DNA of 64,000 bases from Tricholoma matsutake (Eukaryota; Basidiomycota; Agaricomycetes; Agaricales; Tricholomataceae): NCBI GenBank assembly GCA_026075535.2, contig AP026544.2, forward strand, positions 9,424,001 through 9,488,000, read 5' to 3'. Positions within the stretch are counted from its first letter, which is position 1. Each line of letters opens with the position of its first letter. Position numbers and translations under genes: made by a program. The notes below the pieces were generated by a model. That model was not told the DNA's origin and did no database searches. It saw only the letters and a program-made list of their open reading frames with translations. Positions 24,238 through 35,497 of the stretch are shown here, piece after piece.

Positions 24238-24482
24238 ATGTTCCATCCAGTTGGCTCATTTGAAGGTGGTGGTGATGGTGGGAGTGGGCATGGGAATGGT
24301 GGTGGCGTGCGTGCACACAGTGGTGGTGGTGGTAGAGTGGAGGGGAGGGAGGGAGGTGGTGGCATCAATGGTGGTGGTGAGTGATGAGCTGGCAACCTTG
24401 ATGATGCGACTGTGTGCTTTGTCATACAAAGCCAAACAGTGGTATGTAGTTGCATCAATGGCCACAAACAATAACTGCTGCA

Positions 24483-24545
24483 TAGTGTAATGGTAATGTG
24501 TGTCTGTACTCTCTTACTTAGTCATGAGGCTACAGGTTCAAACAC
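24483..24545 (+). promoter_or_regulatory. tRNA-like A/B boxes facing the right terminus
   Basis: TAGTGTAATGG (24483-24493) and GGTTCAAACAC (24535-24545), about 230 bp inside the right end of the 8.5-kb element. Confidence 0.55.
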
Positions 24546-24797
24546 CATTTGTGACATTATTTTGCTAAGCTCAAATGGTCTGTTTGGATGCATGTGGACT
24601 GTCCTTGCTCGTCCAACCTGGTTGATCATGGATGCAGATGGACAAAATCCATGGAATCTGTGTTAGTCTGCATGGATCTGTGCAGACTGTCACACCCTGT
24701 TGCACAGCTAAAATGGTTTATTGTATGGATTGCAATTCTGCATGGATCTGCACAGAACATATGGGGCAGTGTAAAGACCTCCATGGTGAGGTCACGG

Positions 24798-25678
24798 TGA
24801 TGATGCTTAACCCAGAAACCCAAACAAAACCTACTAAATGGCTTCGGATGGTATAACACAAGTCAGAGGAAGGTTGCAAGGCCCTCTAGATGTCACCTGT
24901 CAGGTCGACCATCAAATAGTCATAAAAGGACTGCTTGTCAAAGCGATTTGAAGCTGAAAGAATGTGTTTCGAGGTTTTTCAAGGTTTTTTGAGGAATTTT
25001 GTGGCTAGATCGATGAATTCAAAGTGCGCAAATATGTTTGGATGCAAGATCAGGGGCCTAGACGAGTAATAGAAGTGAAGCAAAGGCAAATCGAGGGAAA
25101 TGAGAGCAAAAATAGCATAATGCAAAGATTTTCGAGGAATTTCAAGGAAGTTTAGCATAAAACACCAAACTTTGGACTCAATAAGACTATACTGTACTCT
25201 CAAATCACTGCGATCTGGGAGGAAGACAACGACTTTCTTGTTTTTCTTTGTATCTAGTACATCTTTTTATATAAAATAAACAAAGTACCTAAAAAGGCTA
25301 GAGAACATGAGGCAAACATGTGGAAAACTCAAGGCAAAAGACAATAGAAGTATATCAGAACAATAAAGTGAGACTAGAAAGGGTGAATATAACACATGAT
25401 GAAGAAATAATAAGAAAGAATAGCTAAAAGCTGACTGTCCTTGTTATAAATTGCATAAAACATCAGAAACTGCTTTGAGCAGATTGTATGCATGCACATG
25501 CGGTCAAAATGTGTTCAATATACTCGAGATAGTGTCCCATGTGTCCAGCATGTGTCCGAAGATCGTTCAAATAGGAAATACTGTGTCTGAAGATGTTTTT
25601 CGAGGTTCGAGGTTTTTCAAAGATTTTTGAAGTTTCTTCGGACTTTGTTAAGTACTGAACTTGAAGGGGAAGTCATCA
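24798..25678 (-). mobile_element. Solo LTR, minus strand
   Basis: Read on the minus strand it starts TGATGACTTCCCC and ends GTTTCTGGGTTAAGCATCATCA, with GTTTTGTTTGGGTTTC as in the other LTRs of this group. It begins 8 bp outside the target duplication of the 16250-24781 element. I see no matching 4-bp flanks. Confidence 0.7.
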
Positions 25679-25767
25679 GAATTCTGGTCGTACCCAGATG
25701 ATAGAAGTTGTAGAGGATGGATCGAGTAAAACAGGGAATCCTATGGAAATCTGGGGCAGGGTTTACT

Positions 25768-26227
25768 TGATGTGTTATACCAATTGGAGGAGCAGAAAGG
25801 ACTTGGCTTCAACTTATAAGAAGTTGCGCCCTTCTCCTCGTCAAGTGTCCTAATTTCAAGGTGAGGGTAAGAAAGATGACCAGAGGTCCAGAGAATTTCT
25901 GGAGAGGATGAGTAAGAGTTTGAGATTGACTTAAGAATGTAATTGGAGTTTTAAAGAGGATAAGATTAAGTGGGAGACTTGGTTGATCTACAAACTGGTG
26001 ATACAAAACGAAAGTAGCTAGCTTAAATACTAAAGTTGGAGTTTCCAAGGCTGTGGTTAATATAAAAACTGGCTTCTGAGGCAAATCCTCAAACTGTTTC
26101 ACCTAATTGGAAATGAGGGAATTTTGCCTCTAGGCAGTGCTGCTGATAGGAGGTGGGCTGTGATGTAAGGCAGCCAGGAAGGGGGGAAAAATGATTGGAA
26201 GTCTGGTTGGAAGAATCAGTCTTGACA
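25768..26227 (-). repeat. 3' LTR of the chromodomain element
   Basis: Minus strand: starts TGTCAAGACTG directly after the purine tract and ends GGTATAACACATCA. The right edge is fixed by the purine tract. The left edge is inferred from the TG...CA rule because no second LTR is available. Confidence 0.6.
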
Positions 26228-26366
26228 GTATTTCCCCCTTAGTGCCGAGCCTATGAGGCATGTGAAGGTTTGAGTCCAAATTGGGTATGTTGATTTTGAT
26301 GTTGATGGGTTCCCAGGTTTTTTTTTTTTCAACCACCACCACATCCCTTCACTCCCTTTGACCAAG

Positions 26367-27120
26367 ATGTCCACTGTCCCCTCATATGCAGAAAAGATAG
26401 CGGCCATCAAGGCCCAGCAGGAGCAATTGATGGAAGAGCTCCGGTTGGAGAAGAGACCAGGGAAGCTGAGGAGCGCCAAGCAGCAGAGGAGGCTGCCAAA
26501 GTGGAGGTGGCTAGGGTGGAGGCCAAGAAAAAGGCTGCAGAGGAGGAATGGAAGAAGACTGCTGCTGTTAAGAGGATGGAAAAGAAGTGGAAAACTGGAG
26601 AAGTGGAGCCTGAAGAGGCTGAAGGGAGCTCCCCCCCAAGAAGAAGGTGAAAGGAAAGGCAAGGGTAGAGGTGCCCAAGAATGAAGTCCCCTTGCGGCTA
26701 CAAGCCGCTATTTCGTGCAAAAGGTGAGTCACTTTTTATTCTTGTTGCCCTTGCCCTTGTATGCTGACTCCTAGTAGATGTTCAAATCAAAAGTTGTCAT
26801 ATTTCTGGATGGGAACCCAGGGTCAGGCCTGCGAGCCCTGCACAAAAGTGAAGCACAAGTGCAAAGAGGTGGTGTGGGAGGGCCAGGTGTTGCAGGCGGG
26901 ATGTGGGCTAGGGGAGAATGAGGGAGTGATGGAGTTGCTTAAGGAGTTGGTGGGGGTGGTAAAGGGGGTGAAGAAAGAGAAGCGGGAACTCCGGGAGCTC
27001 CAGGTGATAAGTGAGGGTGGGATCGGCATCCAAGAAACAATGTCGGAGATCCTAGTGGCATTGGATCCAGAGTGGAACCAGGAGTCTGAGGAGTCTGAGG
27101 ATGAAGAAGAAGAGGGTTAA
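26367..27120 (+). pseudogene. Antisense accessory gene: coiled coil plus Cys cluster
   Basis: Opposite to pol, this frame starts MSTVPSYAEKIAAIKAQQEQ. It continues, after a frameshift near 26456, as a long charged helix (AEERQAAEEAAK; VEAKKKAAEEEWKK), then a KKKVKGKA basic patch after a second slip at a C-run near 26633. An intron-like GTGAGT...CAG follows at about 26722. After it comes ACEPCTKVKHKCK, a CxxC-x6-C pattern like half a Zn2Cys6 cluster. A helical region and an acidic C terminus ending EESEDEEEEG close it. DNA binding is inferred from the basic/Cys region. The plan matches 31502-32931. Confidence 0.6.
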
Positions 27121-27296
27121 GAGGAGGAGGAGTTGGAGGTACAAGGGGAGCTGCCAGGACTTGCTGATGAAGCAGGGGGTGAGGGAGGAGGGGAGGAGTA
27201 GGAAATGGGCAGGGAATCTGGAGTTTTCTTTTAAATTTTCTAATAATAATTTTTGAGGATCTTGTTTTGAAATGAAGGGTGTTAAGTGGAAAGACC

Positions 27297-28690
27297 CTGG
27301 GTAACGAGTGTGAAAGTCTGTAACAAGTTCCTGGGCATGATCAAGTTCCATAGCTAGAAGCCAGGAGGTTTCTTTGTCAGTTCCTTGGTAACCTTCCCAC
27401 CATACGAAATAGAATAACTTGCATCGATGGCAGTTGTCAATCTTTGAATCAAGGATTTCTGCAATCTCATACTCCAGTTCATTGTCTATAATGACTGGAG
27501 GAGGTGGAGGTTGAATACAATTAGGAATTGTGTTGGGAGTGTCTTCTTCTAGTTGGGAGAGTTGGAATACCGGGTGGACACCCAGGAGGTGATCCAGAAG
27601 TTAAAGGGTAACTGAGTGGGTACCCGGACAGGCAATGATTTCGAAATGGCCATAGAACTTTTCTGAGAGCTTCTTGGAGGGTCTTGTAGTGTGTAGGTGC
27701 TTGCCTTTGACAAAAGCATAATCACTGATTTTGAAGTCAGGAGTGGGTGCCTGGCATTTGTCTGCAGGACCTTGATAGCGCTTCTGTGCTTCTGAGAGTT
27801 GCTTCTGGAGTTCCTGGTGGAGATCATCAAGGTCAACCACAAAATGGTGCCCACATTGTGAGGCTAGTTTGTGCTCCAGGAAAACCATGATGTTTGGGTG
27901 GTAACCCTTGTTGGTGAAGAAGGGTGAAACTCCGGTGGAAGCTGAGGGAGCATTGTTGTACACAAATTCCCCCAAGGGTAAAAGCTGGGACCAGTTGTCC
28001 TGTTGGTAGTTGCAGAAGATCTGCAGGTACTATCATGGGTCTGGTTGAGGTGTTCAGTTTGTCCATTGCCTTCTGGATGGTAACCCGAAGTGAAATGGAT
28101 TTTCATATCCAGGGCTTGCCCAAGAGAGCGGAAGAAATGGGAAATGAACTTGGAACCCCGGTCGCAGGTGACATGGGATGGAACACTGTGTTTGGAGAAG
28201 ACATGCATGACAAAGAGATTAGCGAGTTCTTGTGCCGTGATTTTGTTTACTGTGGGGATGAAGATACCCTGTTTGGAGAGTCGATCTACAATGACTAGGA
28301 TGGCAGTGTGACCATTGGAGTCCAGTAACTGTTCAATGAAGTCCATGGAAATTGAGTTCCAAGGCCTTTCTGGGACCGGAAGTTGCTTCAGAAATCCATA
28401 GGGTTTGTGTCAGGGAGATTTGGAGTGTTTGCAGGTAGTACAAGACTTGCAAAAGTCCTGCACAAAGGTGTGGAGATTGGGCCAAATGTATTCCCGTTGG
28501 ATAAGCTGAAGAGTCTTGTTTTGCCCATAGTGACCTGAGAGGATGTGGTCATGCTTGTATTGTAATACTTTAAGATGGATGTCTGCAACATCTGGAATGT
28601 AAATCTGGTCGAAGTGGCCGAGAAGTCCACTGTCATCTAGAGACCAATTTGGGGTGGATGGTGAAGGAAGGTGTGACAACTTTCCAGACC
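27297..28690 (-). pseudogene. Gypsy integrase and chromodomain (pol C-terminal part)
   Basis: Minus-strand order: an HHCC zinc-binding region (HDHILSGHYGQNKTL...CKSCTTC), then the integrase core with MDFIEQLLDSNGHTAILVIV, VTCDRGSKFISHFF and the YHPEGNGQTE motif. GVSPFFTNKGYHPN follows, then the C-terminal integrase region. The chromodomain (EYEIAEILDSK ... YFVWWEGYQG ... SWLL, 27297-27477) may direct integration to methylated histone, as in other chromoviruses. A few frameshifts are present. Catalytic Asp positions are visible but the protein is truncated at its N terminus. Confidence 0.85.
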
Positions 28691-31186
28691 CCATTCGGCA
28701 CATTTTGAATCGTCACCCTACCAATGGGTTGGACGAACTTGGTTCTGATCCTACATGACAACGTCACTTTCATCCTACAACCCGAGGTCCCTCACATCAC
28801 GATCCCTTATATCGATGACACACCAGTGAAGGGTCCGAAATTGGAATATCGAACGATCGGTGGATCTTATGAAATGATCATCGACAACTCAGGCATTCGA
28901 TGATTCGTATGGGAGCATTTCGAGAACCTAAATCACATCATCCAGCGCATGAAGTATTGTGGTGGGACATTCTCAGGACCGAAATTATTTGCTTGTGTCC
29001 CTGAGATAATTGTTTTAGGTCATCGATGCAATATTCAAGGCCAAATGGCTGACCCAACGTGTATCGATAAGATCCAGAAATGGGGTCTGTGTTGTACGCT
29101 CACAGAAGTTAAGGTGTTCTTAGGAACAATTGGAGTTTGTTGAATTTTCATTCAGAGTTTCGCACATCAAGCAGCTGCGCTAATCAATCTTACTTGAAAA
29201 GATGTGCCCTTCAAATTCGGCCCATCTCAGGTAGCAGCGCAAGAAGATTTCAAGCATGCGCTCCTAAACTCGCCAGCAATTTGACCCATCGACTATACCT
29301 CGAATGCCCCAGTAATCCTTGCAGTCAACACATCAAGCATTGCCATCGGCTATTTCCTAACGCAATGCAACCGCGACAACCCTCGAAAGTGATACTACAG
29401 TTGATTCAGCTCGATCACACTCAATGACTGCGAATCCCGGTTTTCGCAACCAAAACTCGAACTTTATGGTCTATATCGAGCCCTTGGGGCACTTCGTTTA
29501 TACTTGATAGGGGTACAAAACCTTATCGTCGAGGTCGATGCAAGGTATATCAAAGGCATGCTCTCAAATCCTGATATCGCGCCTAGCGCTAGCATAAACC
29601 GATGGATAGTTTCCATTCTAACATTCCACTTCACGCTAGTTCATGTCACAGGTACACACCATGGGCCGGACAGTCTTTCACAATGTCCTCGACAAACCGA
29701 AGATGACGATGTTGAAGTAGAAGAAGAATTCGGCGACTGGATTGACAAACTACACAGTTTTGTTCACCAAATCAACCCAATCTCGATTCGACCTTTCCCC
29801 TCTCACACAACTTATCCCACTTTTGCCCAAGCTTTGGATTTCAGTAAGGGGGAGGACATTTTGTACAAAGACATACCTTGATCGGACAAATCAAAGAAAG
29901 AAGATGAATGATTACTGCTCATTCATACATGGTTAGACAATATGGTGCGACCCCCACATCTATCAGACACAGAGTACGCTACCTTCATGCGATATTGCAC
30001 CGAGTTCTTCATAGATTCCGGAAAACTATGGCGAAAAGATCGTCACAGTGAACACAAGATCATCGTGATTCCAGGACCATCGCATCGATATTATCTGGTC
30101 ATTGCACGACCATATCGGCCACAAGATGATCTTCGCCATGAAGTCTCACGTCGCACTACGATTCTGGTGGCCCAACCTGAAAGCCAATATCGCATGGTAC
30201 ATCCAAATGTGCCACTACTGTCAGTTGCAACAAACTCGAAATCTTCTTATTCCACCAATCGTCGCCACACCCGCTCCTCTATTCGGAAAAGTCTACATCA
30301 ACACAATGGACATGCCACCTTCCGGCGGATATCGCTATATAGTACAAGGTTGATGTTCGATATTGTACTGGCTGGAGTTTTGGATGCTTTGCAATGAAAC
30401 AGCGAAGACCATTGGCGATTGGATCTTCGAAGAAATCATTTGTTGATGGGGCTCGCTTTATGAGATTGTTACTGACAACAGCGCAGCATTTCTTTCTGCT
30501 CTCGAGTATTTGTTGAAGCAATATCATATCAATCACATTTGGATGAGTGGGTACAATTCTACAGCCCACTTCGATGTATGACAATCACTCTACAAGGCCG
30601 TCAATGGCAATCAAACTCAATGGTCGGTTGGGACATACTCAGTCTTTTGGGCAGAACGGGTAACAGTTCGAAAACAAATGGGCTGTTCGCCCTATTTTGC
30701 GATCACAGGTTCTCATCCATCCATCCCTCTCGACATTTCAGAAGTGACATATCTACAACCACCACCCGATTCGATACTCTCCTCCACTGATCTCATCGCC
30801 CGATGCACTATTGCACTACAGAAATGCTCAACCAATCTCAAAGTACTCTACTCTAGAGTCTACACCGCTCGACGAGAAGCTGTGAAACACTTCGAAGAAG
30901 TTCACAAGCAAACAATTCGAGACTACAATTTCGAAAAAGGTGACCTCGTACTCATGCGAAACACACAGATCGAGAAAGCTCTTAATCGATCGATATCTCG
31001 GCCCACTCATAGTCATCACATGAAACTATGGTGGCGCTTATATTCTTTGTGAGCTCGACGGATCAGTTCTTCATCGACCAGTAGCTGCTTTCCGAGTTCT
31101 ACCCTATCTAGCGCAAAAATCGATTCCCCTTCCCCTGAATTTCTTTGATATCGACAATCATCGGCTCGAACAACTTTGATCAACAT
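28690..31186 (+). pseudogene. Gypsy pol: RT (partial), RNase H, integrase
   Basis: The RT palm remnant reads LPMGWTN and, after a gap, ITIPYIDDTPVKGP (the Y-x-D-D motif), then VWEHFENLNHIIQRMKY and CTLTEVKVFLGTIGV. RNase H shows LELYGLYRALGALRLYL and VHVTGTHHGPDSLSQ. Integrase has the HHCC finger (DHIGHKM...CHYCQLQQ), a core with TDNSAAFLSALEYLLKQYHI and WMSGYNSTAH. The conserved C terminus is GGAYILCELDGSVLHRPVAA. The frame changes about ten times and there are several in-frame stops, so it is inactive. Confidence 0.85.
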
Positions 31187-31501
31187 CGTACATCAACGGA
31201 GACATCGACAAAGGCAGTCCTGACCTCAATGAAGACGAATAGAGGATTTTCCTTTCCTTTTCTTACTTGCAATATTAAAACAAACTCTCGATCTTATAAC
31301 AGTGTACTATTACAAGTCACGATATTGTTTGAAACGTGTTAACACAAGCTCGACGGGGTTTTTTGGCTATGAAGGAGTTCTGAGCCTTTACCCTATGTCT
31401 CATTTTGATCAATCGTCTGTCTTGCTTTCTTTTTCTTTTCTCTCCTATGTTTTTTTCACATATATCTTACATTTCCTGGCTTCGATCGCATGCAATATTT
31501 C

Positions 31502-32931
31502 TCATTTCAAACTTATCTCGCTCAGACACAAGAAAAACAATAAAATTAAAACAATAAAACAAAATTCTACTGGGACTCCTCCCATTTCCTCTCCATCCTC
31601 CATCAAAACTTCCACCTCCAGTTTCTTCTGCACCAGCACTTCTGCAAGATACCGACGATGGAGTCTTGCTGTGTCCGACTGCATCATCTTGTCCTCCACT
31701 GCCATTGACACCCCCTCAACCATACCCGCAACCTCGGGTTCAACTTCTTGCGTTCTTGCTTTCCCCTTCCCCTTCCCCTTCTCCTTCTCAGCCGTCTTCA
31801 GCTTTGCCTTCACTGTTCGTTTTGGGCACTCATCGACTTTCAAGGGCCCGGCCTCCACATTTTGGATGTGGCTAAGTAATCATACAGATTAGTGATTGTA
31901 CTCGTTATCAAAAAGGATCACTTACTACGTCTCAGAGTTGACACTTCCGTCGACTCCACAGTACTCTGTGTTGCTCGCTTGGAGCCCGCCATTTTCCTCA
32001 ACTTGCCTCGATGGAGTCCTCGCCTCGACACTCCCTCCCAGTAGCACCCCTGCAGCCCCTGAGTGCATTTCTTGCACTTTGGGGCACCCTCCTTGACGAT
32101 GCATTCTGGAGACATCTTCAGTCCGGTGCAATGATCACACTAAAGCAATATCGAGAGCATAATTAGTCTTAATGATATCTACATAGAGCGACAGCTTACC
32201 GGCCCATGGCAGGTGATCAGATCACCCTCCTCCAATCGCACCCACTTTGCAACCACAGGCTCCTGATCGAGTTCATCTTCGCCCTCTTCTCCCTCCTCGT
32301 CCTCCTTGTCCATCTCAGCAGCCTTCCTCTTCTCGACAATCTGCTCAACGACCAGTAGGCCATTGACCAGAGGCACTGCTTTGTCTGCGGCCTCGTCCCG
32401 ATTGATCGAGAGGCGCATGAGCTCGAGTGCAGCTGTACAATTGCAGAATTCGTCCTTCGACATGCTTTTTGCCCAGACTTCAGCCAAGAATGTTCAATGT
32501 GCCTCTACCAGTGCATCCCATTGCTACTTGATCCTTTTCACTTTGGCCTTGATGGCCACCTGCCAAGCCTCCCTCTCCTCCTCTCTCTTCCTCTCTTCCT
32601 CGACCTTGCTCGAATACTCTTCAAAAAGATACTTCGCACCCCAGGAAACCCAATCCTTGTGAGCGAAAGATGCGAAGAGGCCGATCACCTTGTCCAACGT
32701 AGCCTGCACATGTTTGTTGTGTGCCTTGTCAAACGACCTGATCAGGTCATCGTATTCAGCCTATCAAACGAGATTAGGAACCAGGAAAACGAAGAAGAAC
32801 AAGAAACATACCATTTTCTCACAAAAAACTCGACCCCATACTTCGAAGTCCAAGTCTTTGGCTTTGCCAGCCTCGGGCATCAATTTCGCATGTTTGAGGA
32901 TGGGAAGGGCGAGTTCGGCAAGGATGGACAT
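31502..32931 (-). pseudogene. Antisense accessory gene in the second Gypsy element
   Basis: The minus strand starts MSILAELALPILKHAKLMPE at 32931. A 51-nt-class intron (GTATGT...GATAG) ends the first exon, and AEYDDLIRSFDKAHNKHVQA begins the next. A charged region and two stops follow (K-TAG and H-TGA). Then come an acidic EDEEGEEGEDELD stretch and, after an intron (GTAAGC...TTTAG near 32200-32140), CDHCTGLKMSPECI and CKKCTQGLQGC. A third intron (GTAAGT...CTTAG) leads to a Lys-rich C terminus. Splice sites and frame agree, so it was once a real gene. The CxxC pairs suggest zinc binding. The product is unknown. Confidence 0.6.
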
Positions 32932-33079
32932 GTTCTCGAGGAGGTGGATGGAAGAGATTGAATGGAAAGAGAAAAGTTCAAACCACAACACGTCTTAAAT
33001 CAATGATCAACAATGTCACATGACCCGGTTATTTCGGCTCGACTGACCAGGACGGTCAGAATTTCAGTAAGGGGGAGGA

Positions 33080-34211
33080 TGATAGCTCGTCTCCTTGGCT
33101 CAAGGACTGATTCACCACTTTAGCATCATTCTAATCACATTGGCTAACTCCAGACACAGTGCGACCCAGTCTATTGATCACGACATCATATCAACCATGT
33201 TGAAACATCACCAGCGACATTGATTGTATCAAGAGCCCACATCACACAACCTTAGGACTACCCCAAAAGTCCCTAAGATCCCTCAACACGACCATCAAAC
33301 ATCCCTGATCAACTTTGACCATCGTCGATCGATATCGAGACACTACAAGCAACATTGGGCACCACATTTGTTATCTATATGGTGGAGTACCATGTGCCAG
33401 GAATGATTCCAACTTGTGCCCAAACTTGCTGATAGTAGGTTAGCCTCGTTCCAAGTCCCAATCATGCACAGAACCCGCTGGACGAATTACTGCGAGACTT
33501 AGTGCAATTTCTACACAAAGGACAGTCCCCTTTCAGTTCCATACCCTATATTATTCTTTCATCATATGATATATATCTTTCTTGTTCAGATTCCAGTCTC
33601 CTTTTTGGCCTTGTGCCTTAACTCATATCTTTTGCCTCATGTTCTACACATGTTTCTTATTCTATTTTAGGAAGTTTCTTTAAAACATATAAAACTCTGT
33701 AGTATCTACTTGGAAATACAAGAAATTGTCTTCACCTATCGTCTCATATACAGTTCTAAGCATCCGACCAACTTTCTAAAACAATCTAAGTCTCTACAGG
33801 TTTTCTCAATCGACGAGAAACCTCTGCGATCATTGCATCCTTGATCCTCCCTCGATCCTCTCGTCTTTAGCACTAGCAACCCTTCCAACACTTCATAGCC
33901 ATTTGCCACACCCTTCATATACTATTGACCTATCAAAAGGTCCCCAGAATTCACACATCGACCATTGACAATAAACTCGTTCGCCATCAATCTCATCGAT
34001 CGCCCTCAATATTGATCGATACTCGATTGGACCATGCCAAACGCCTTCGTCTCTCATAGCACTACCTTCATGACTAGTACCAACTGGTCATCTTTCCATC
34101 AGTTGGGCCACAAACATTCGGAATGACTCGCAACCTTCCTCTGACACATTGCAAATATCATCAATTGCCTCATCAGCAGTTTAGGTGGTTTTCCTGGGTT
34201 GAGTATCATCA
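33080..34211 (+). repeat. 3' LTR of the second Gypsy element
   Basis: Starts TGATAGCTCGTCTCC right after the purine tract and ends GGTTGAGTATCATCA. Clearly homologous to the solo LTR at 10540-11722. Confidence 0.85.
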
Positions 34212-35025
34212 ATGATTAGGGTCCTAGGTAACTTTTTTTTCCTTTTCTCATTTCATTTTTCAATGCTAACTAACTTCTTATAGGTACAAACTACTACTGG
34301 CGACGATGACGATGGGGGGACACCACCACCACCACTGCTGTGAGCCCCTGCTCGCAGGGTGGAAGGTGAGAGGCAAGAGACGAGGGGGAAGGGAGATGAC
34401 AATGAGAGTGGGGACACCCACGATGACACCCACCCCACGCCTATGAGCATCTGCTTGTGGGGTGGTTCAGGGGGGAGAAGAATGGGGACAGGAGAGCAAG
34501 ATGGCCAGGGGATAACCTGGGGAGAGATGAACACCACCACAAGCAACTGCTTGTGGTGGGTTTTTTTAATTTAATTTAATAATTGATAGTTACGGCGCCC
34601 TCCCCTCGAGCTTGTGAGGGGAGGGCTTAGTATTATACATATTAATTACCCCTTGCACAGATGTGAGGGGGTCAATTTAATAATCTATTCATGATATATA
34701 AAAAATTAGATTTCAGTAATAAATAGATATAATGTATGTAACTTTAAATGACTACTTGGCTTAAGTGGTAGAGTGTGCATGTTTTGACATCATGTGATTG
34801 CTAGTCCAGAAGGCTGTTGGTTCAATTTCTGCTGTGCACACATCATTTTGTGAGACTTATAAGACTTTCTCTAAGACTGGAACTCGGACTTTACTTGGAC
34901 AGTACTTTAAAGGTGTAAATAAATGCACAATTGATGTTGTCTAAGCAAAGTCCGAGCAGAGTCCGAGTGTCCAAGTCTGTCCAAGTGGTGTCTGCTCGGC
35001 CTGGGGGGGGGAGTGTAAAGTACTG
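34212..35025 (+). mobile_element. Right part of a TIR element (hAT-like), left part missing
   Basis: Begins inside a hairpin/intron module: GGTCCTAG, then GTAACT...GCTAACTAAC...CTTATAG (34220-34275). GAGCA palindromes follow (34335, 34432, 34540), then two C/G-rich hairpins (34598-34628; 34652-34678) and an A/B-box pair. It ends in a G-tract plus GAGTGTAAAGTACTG at 35025. The 8 bp outside (TTGGAGAG) should be a target duplication, but its partner is not in the window because the Gypsy element or a rearrangement removed the left side. Confidence 0.7.
34757..34829 (+). promoter_or_regulatory. tRNA-like A/B boxes facing the terminus
   Basis: TGGCTTAAGTGG (34757-34768) fits the A-box consensus and GGTTCAATTTC (34819-34829) the B box. 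The 62-nt spacing is like class II tRNAs. It is the clearest of nine such pairs. Confidence 0.65.
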
Positions 35026-35029
35026 TTGG

Positions 35030-35497
35030 AGAGCACATGAGTTGGGGAAGATGTGGAGAGTATTGCGTTCAGGTTCTCCATCTCAATCTTCCAATCGATG
35101 AAGATTTTGTTTCCCTGTTTTGAGGAGAGAGTTTTCTCCAACATGTCGTGGGCCCAGTTCTTGTCCCGAATGAGGGCAGATAGTTCTGTGAGGCATTCTT
35201 CAAGTGAGAGGGAATTAATCCAAGTTTGGTCAGCCTGATACCAACCAATAAGGCAGGGTTTGAACATCCCCTCAGTGACAAAGCTCACTATCTCAGTGGG
35301 GGTCTTACCAGCATGTTTCATATATCATTTACATACTAGCATCCAGGATTGCATGATGAGGGGAGTGATTTTACCAGCAGTAAGCATGGGACAATCCTTC
35401 ATCTTTGAAACCTGGAGTTCAGCAAAGGTTTGGGCAGACATATCGAGATGTGATTGGCAATACACAGTATGTTTTGTGGGAGTGGCAGCGGCAGGCA
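35030..35497 (-). pseudogene. Retrotransposon Gag fragment
   Basis: The minus strand starts MPAAATPTKHTVYCQSHLDM at about 35497. It continues LTAGKITPLIMQSWMLVCK, a stop, then TEIVSFVTEGMFKPCLIGWY, INSLSLEECLTELSALIRD and IFIDWKIEMENLNAIL. This order fits the N-terminal half of Gypsy-type Gag in agaricomycetes. It is cut at 35026 by the TIR-element end. Confidence 0.65.

Larger units (their letters stand above)
16250..24781. mobile_element. 8.5-kb composite TIR element (hAT-like, TSD CATGGTGA)
   Basis: Left end CAGTAATTTACACTGCCCC, right end ...GGGGCAGTGTAAAGACCTC. CATGGTGA occurs at 16242-16249 and 24782-24789, an 8-bp duplication. It carries five C/G-rich hairpins on the left (16733-16985), GGGCCCAA-type hairpin/intron modules, and a tRNA-like A/B-box pair near the right end (24483-24545). 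Nested inside are a CACTA foldback (17355-18015), a second TIR element (18237-21394) and an LTR-bounded element (21674-24029). A Lys-rich minus-strand frame near 16690-16500 may be a captured coding scrap. No transposase is visible, so movement would need one in trans. Confidence 0.8.
25768..28690 (-). mobile_element. Chromodomain Ty3/Gypsy retrotransposon, 5'-truncated
   Basis: Minus-strand order: integrase and chromodomain (28690-27297), an antisense gene (26367-27120), a polypurine tract (CTAAGGGGGAAA, about 26228-26240) and the 3' LTR (25768-26227). Gag, protease, RT and RNase H are absent. The break at about 28690 adjoins the reverse transcriptase of another Gypsy element facing the other way. 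Confidence 0.8.
28690..34211 (+). mobile_element. Second Ty3/Gypsy retrotransposon, 5'-truncated, with 3' LTR
   Basis: Plus-strand order: RT from its middle onward, RNase H, integrase (to 31186), an antisense gene (32931-31502), a purine tract AGTAAGGGGGAGGA (about 33066-33079) and the 3' LTR. No chromodomain follows the integrase, so it is a different lineage from 25768-28690. Many stops, several of them readable as CGA or CAA turned to TGA or TAA. Confidence 0.8.

Noticed and set aside
31302..31892. 196-aa plus-strand frame
   Set aside because: It runs antisense to the spliced, motif-bearing minus-strand gene and is Ser/Phe-rich without family resemblance.
34757..34829. A genuine tRNA gene
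   Set aside because: Only the A and B boxes are convincing. I could not form a full acceptor stem or anticodon arm, and the unit recurs with transposon sequence.
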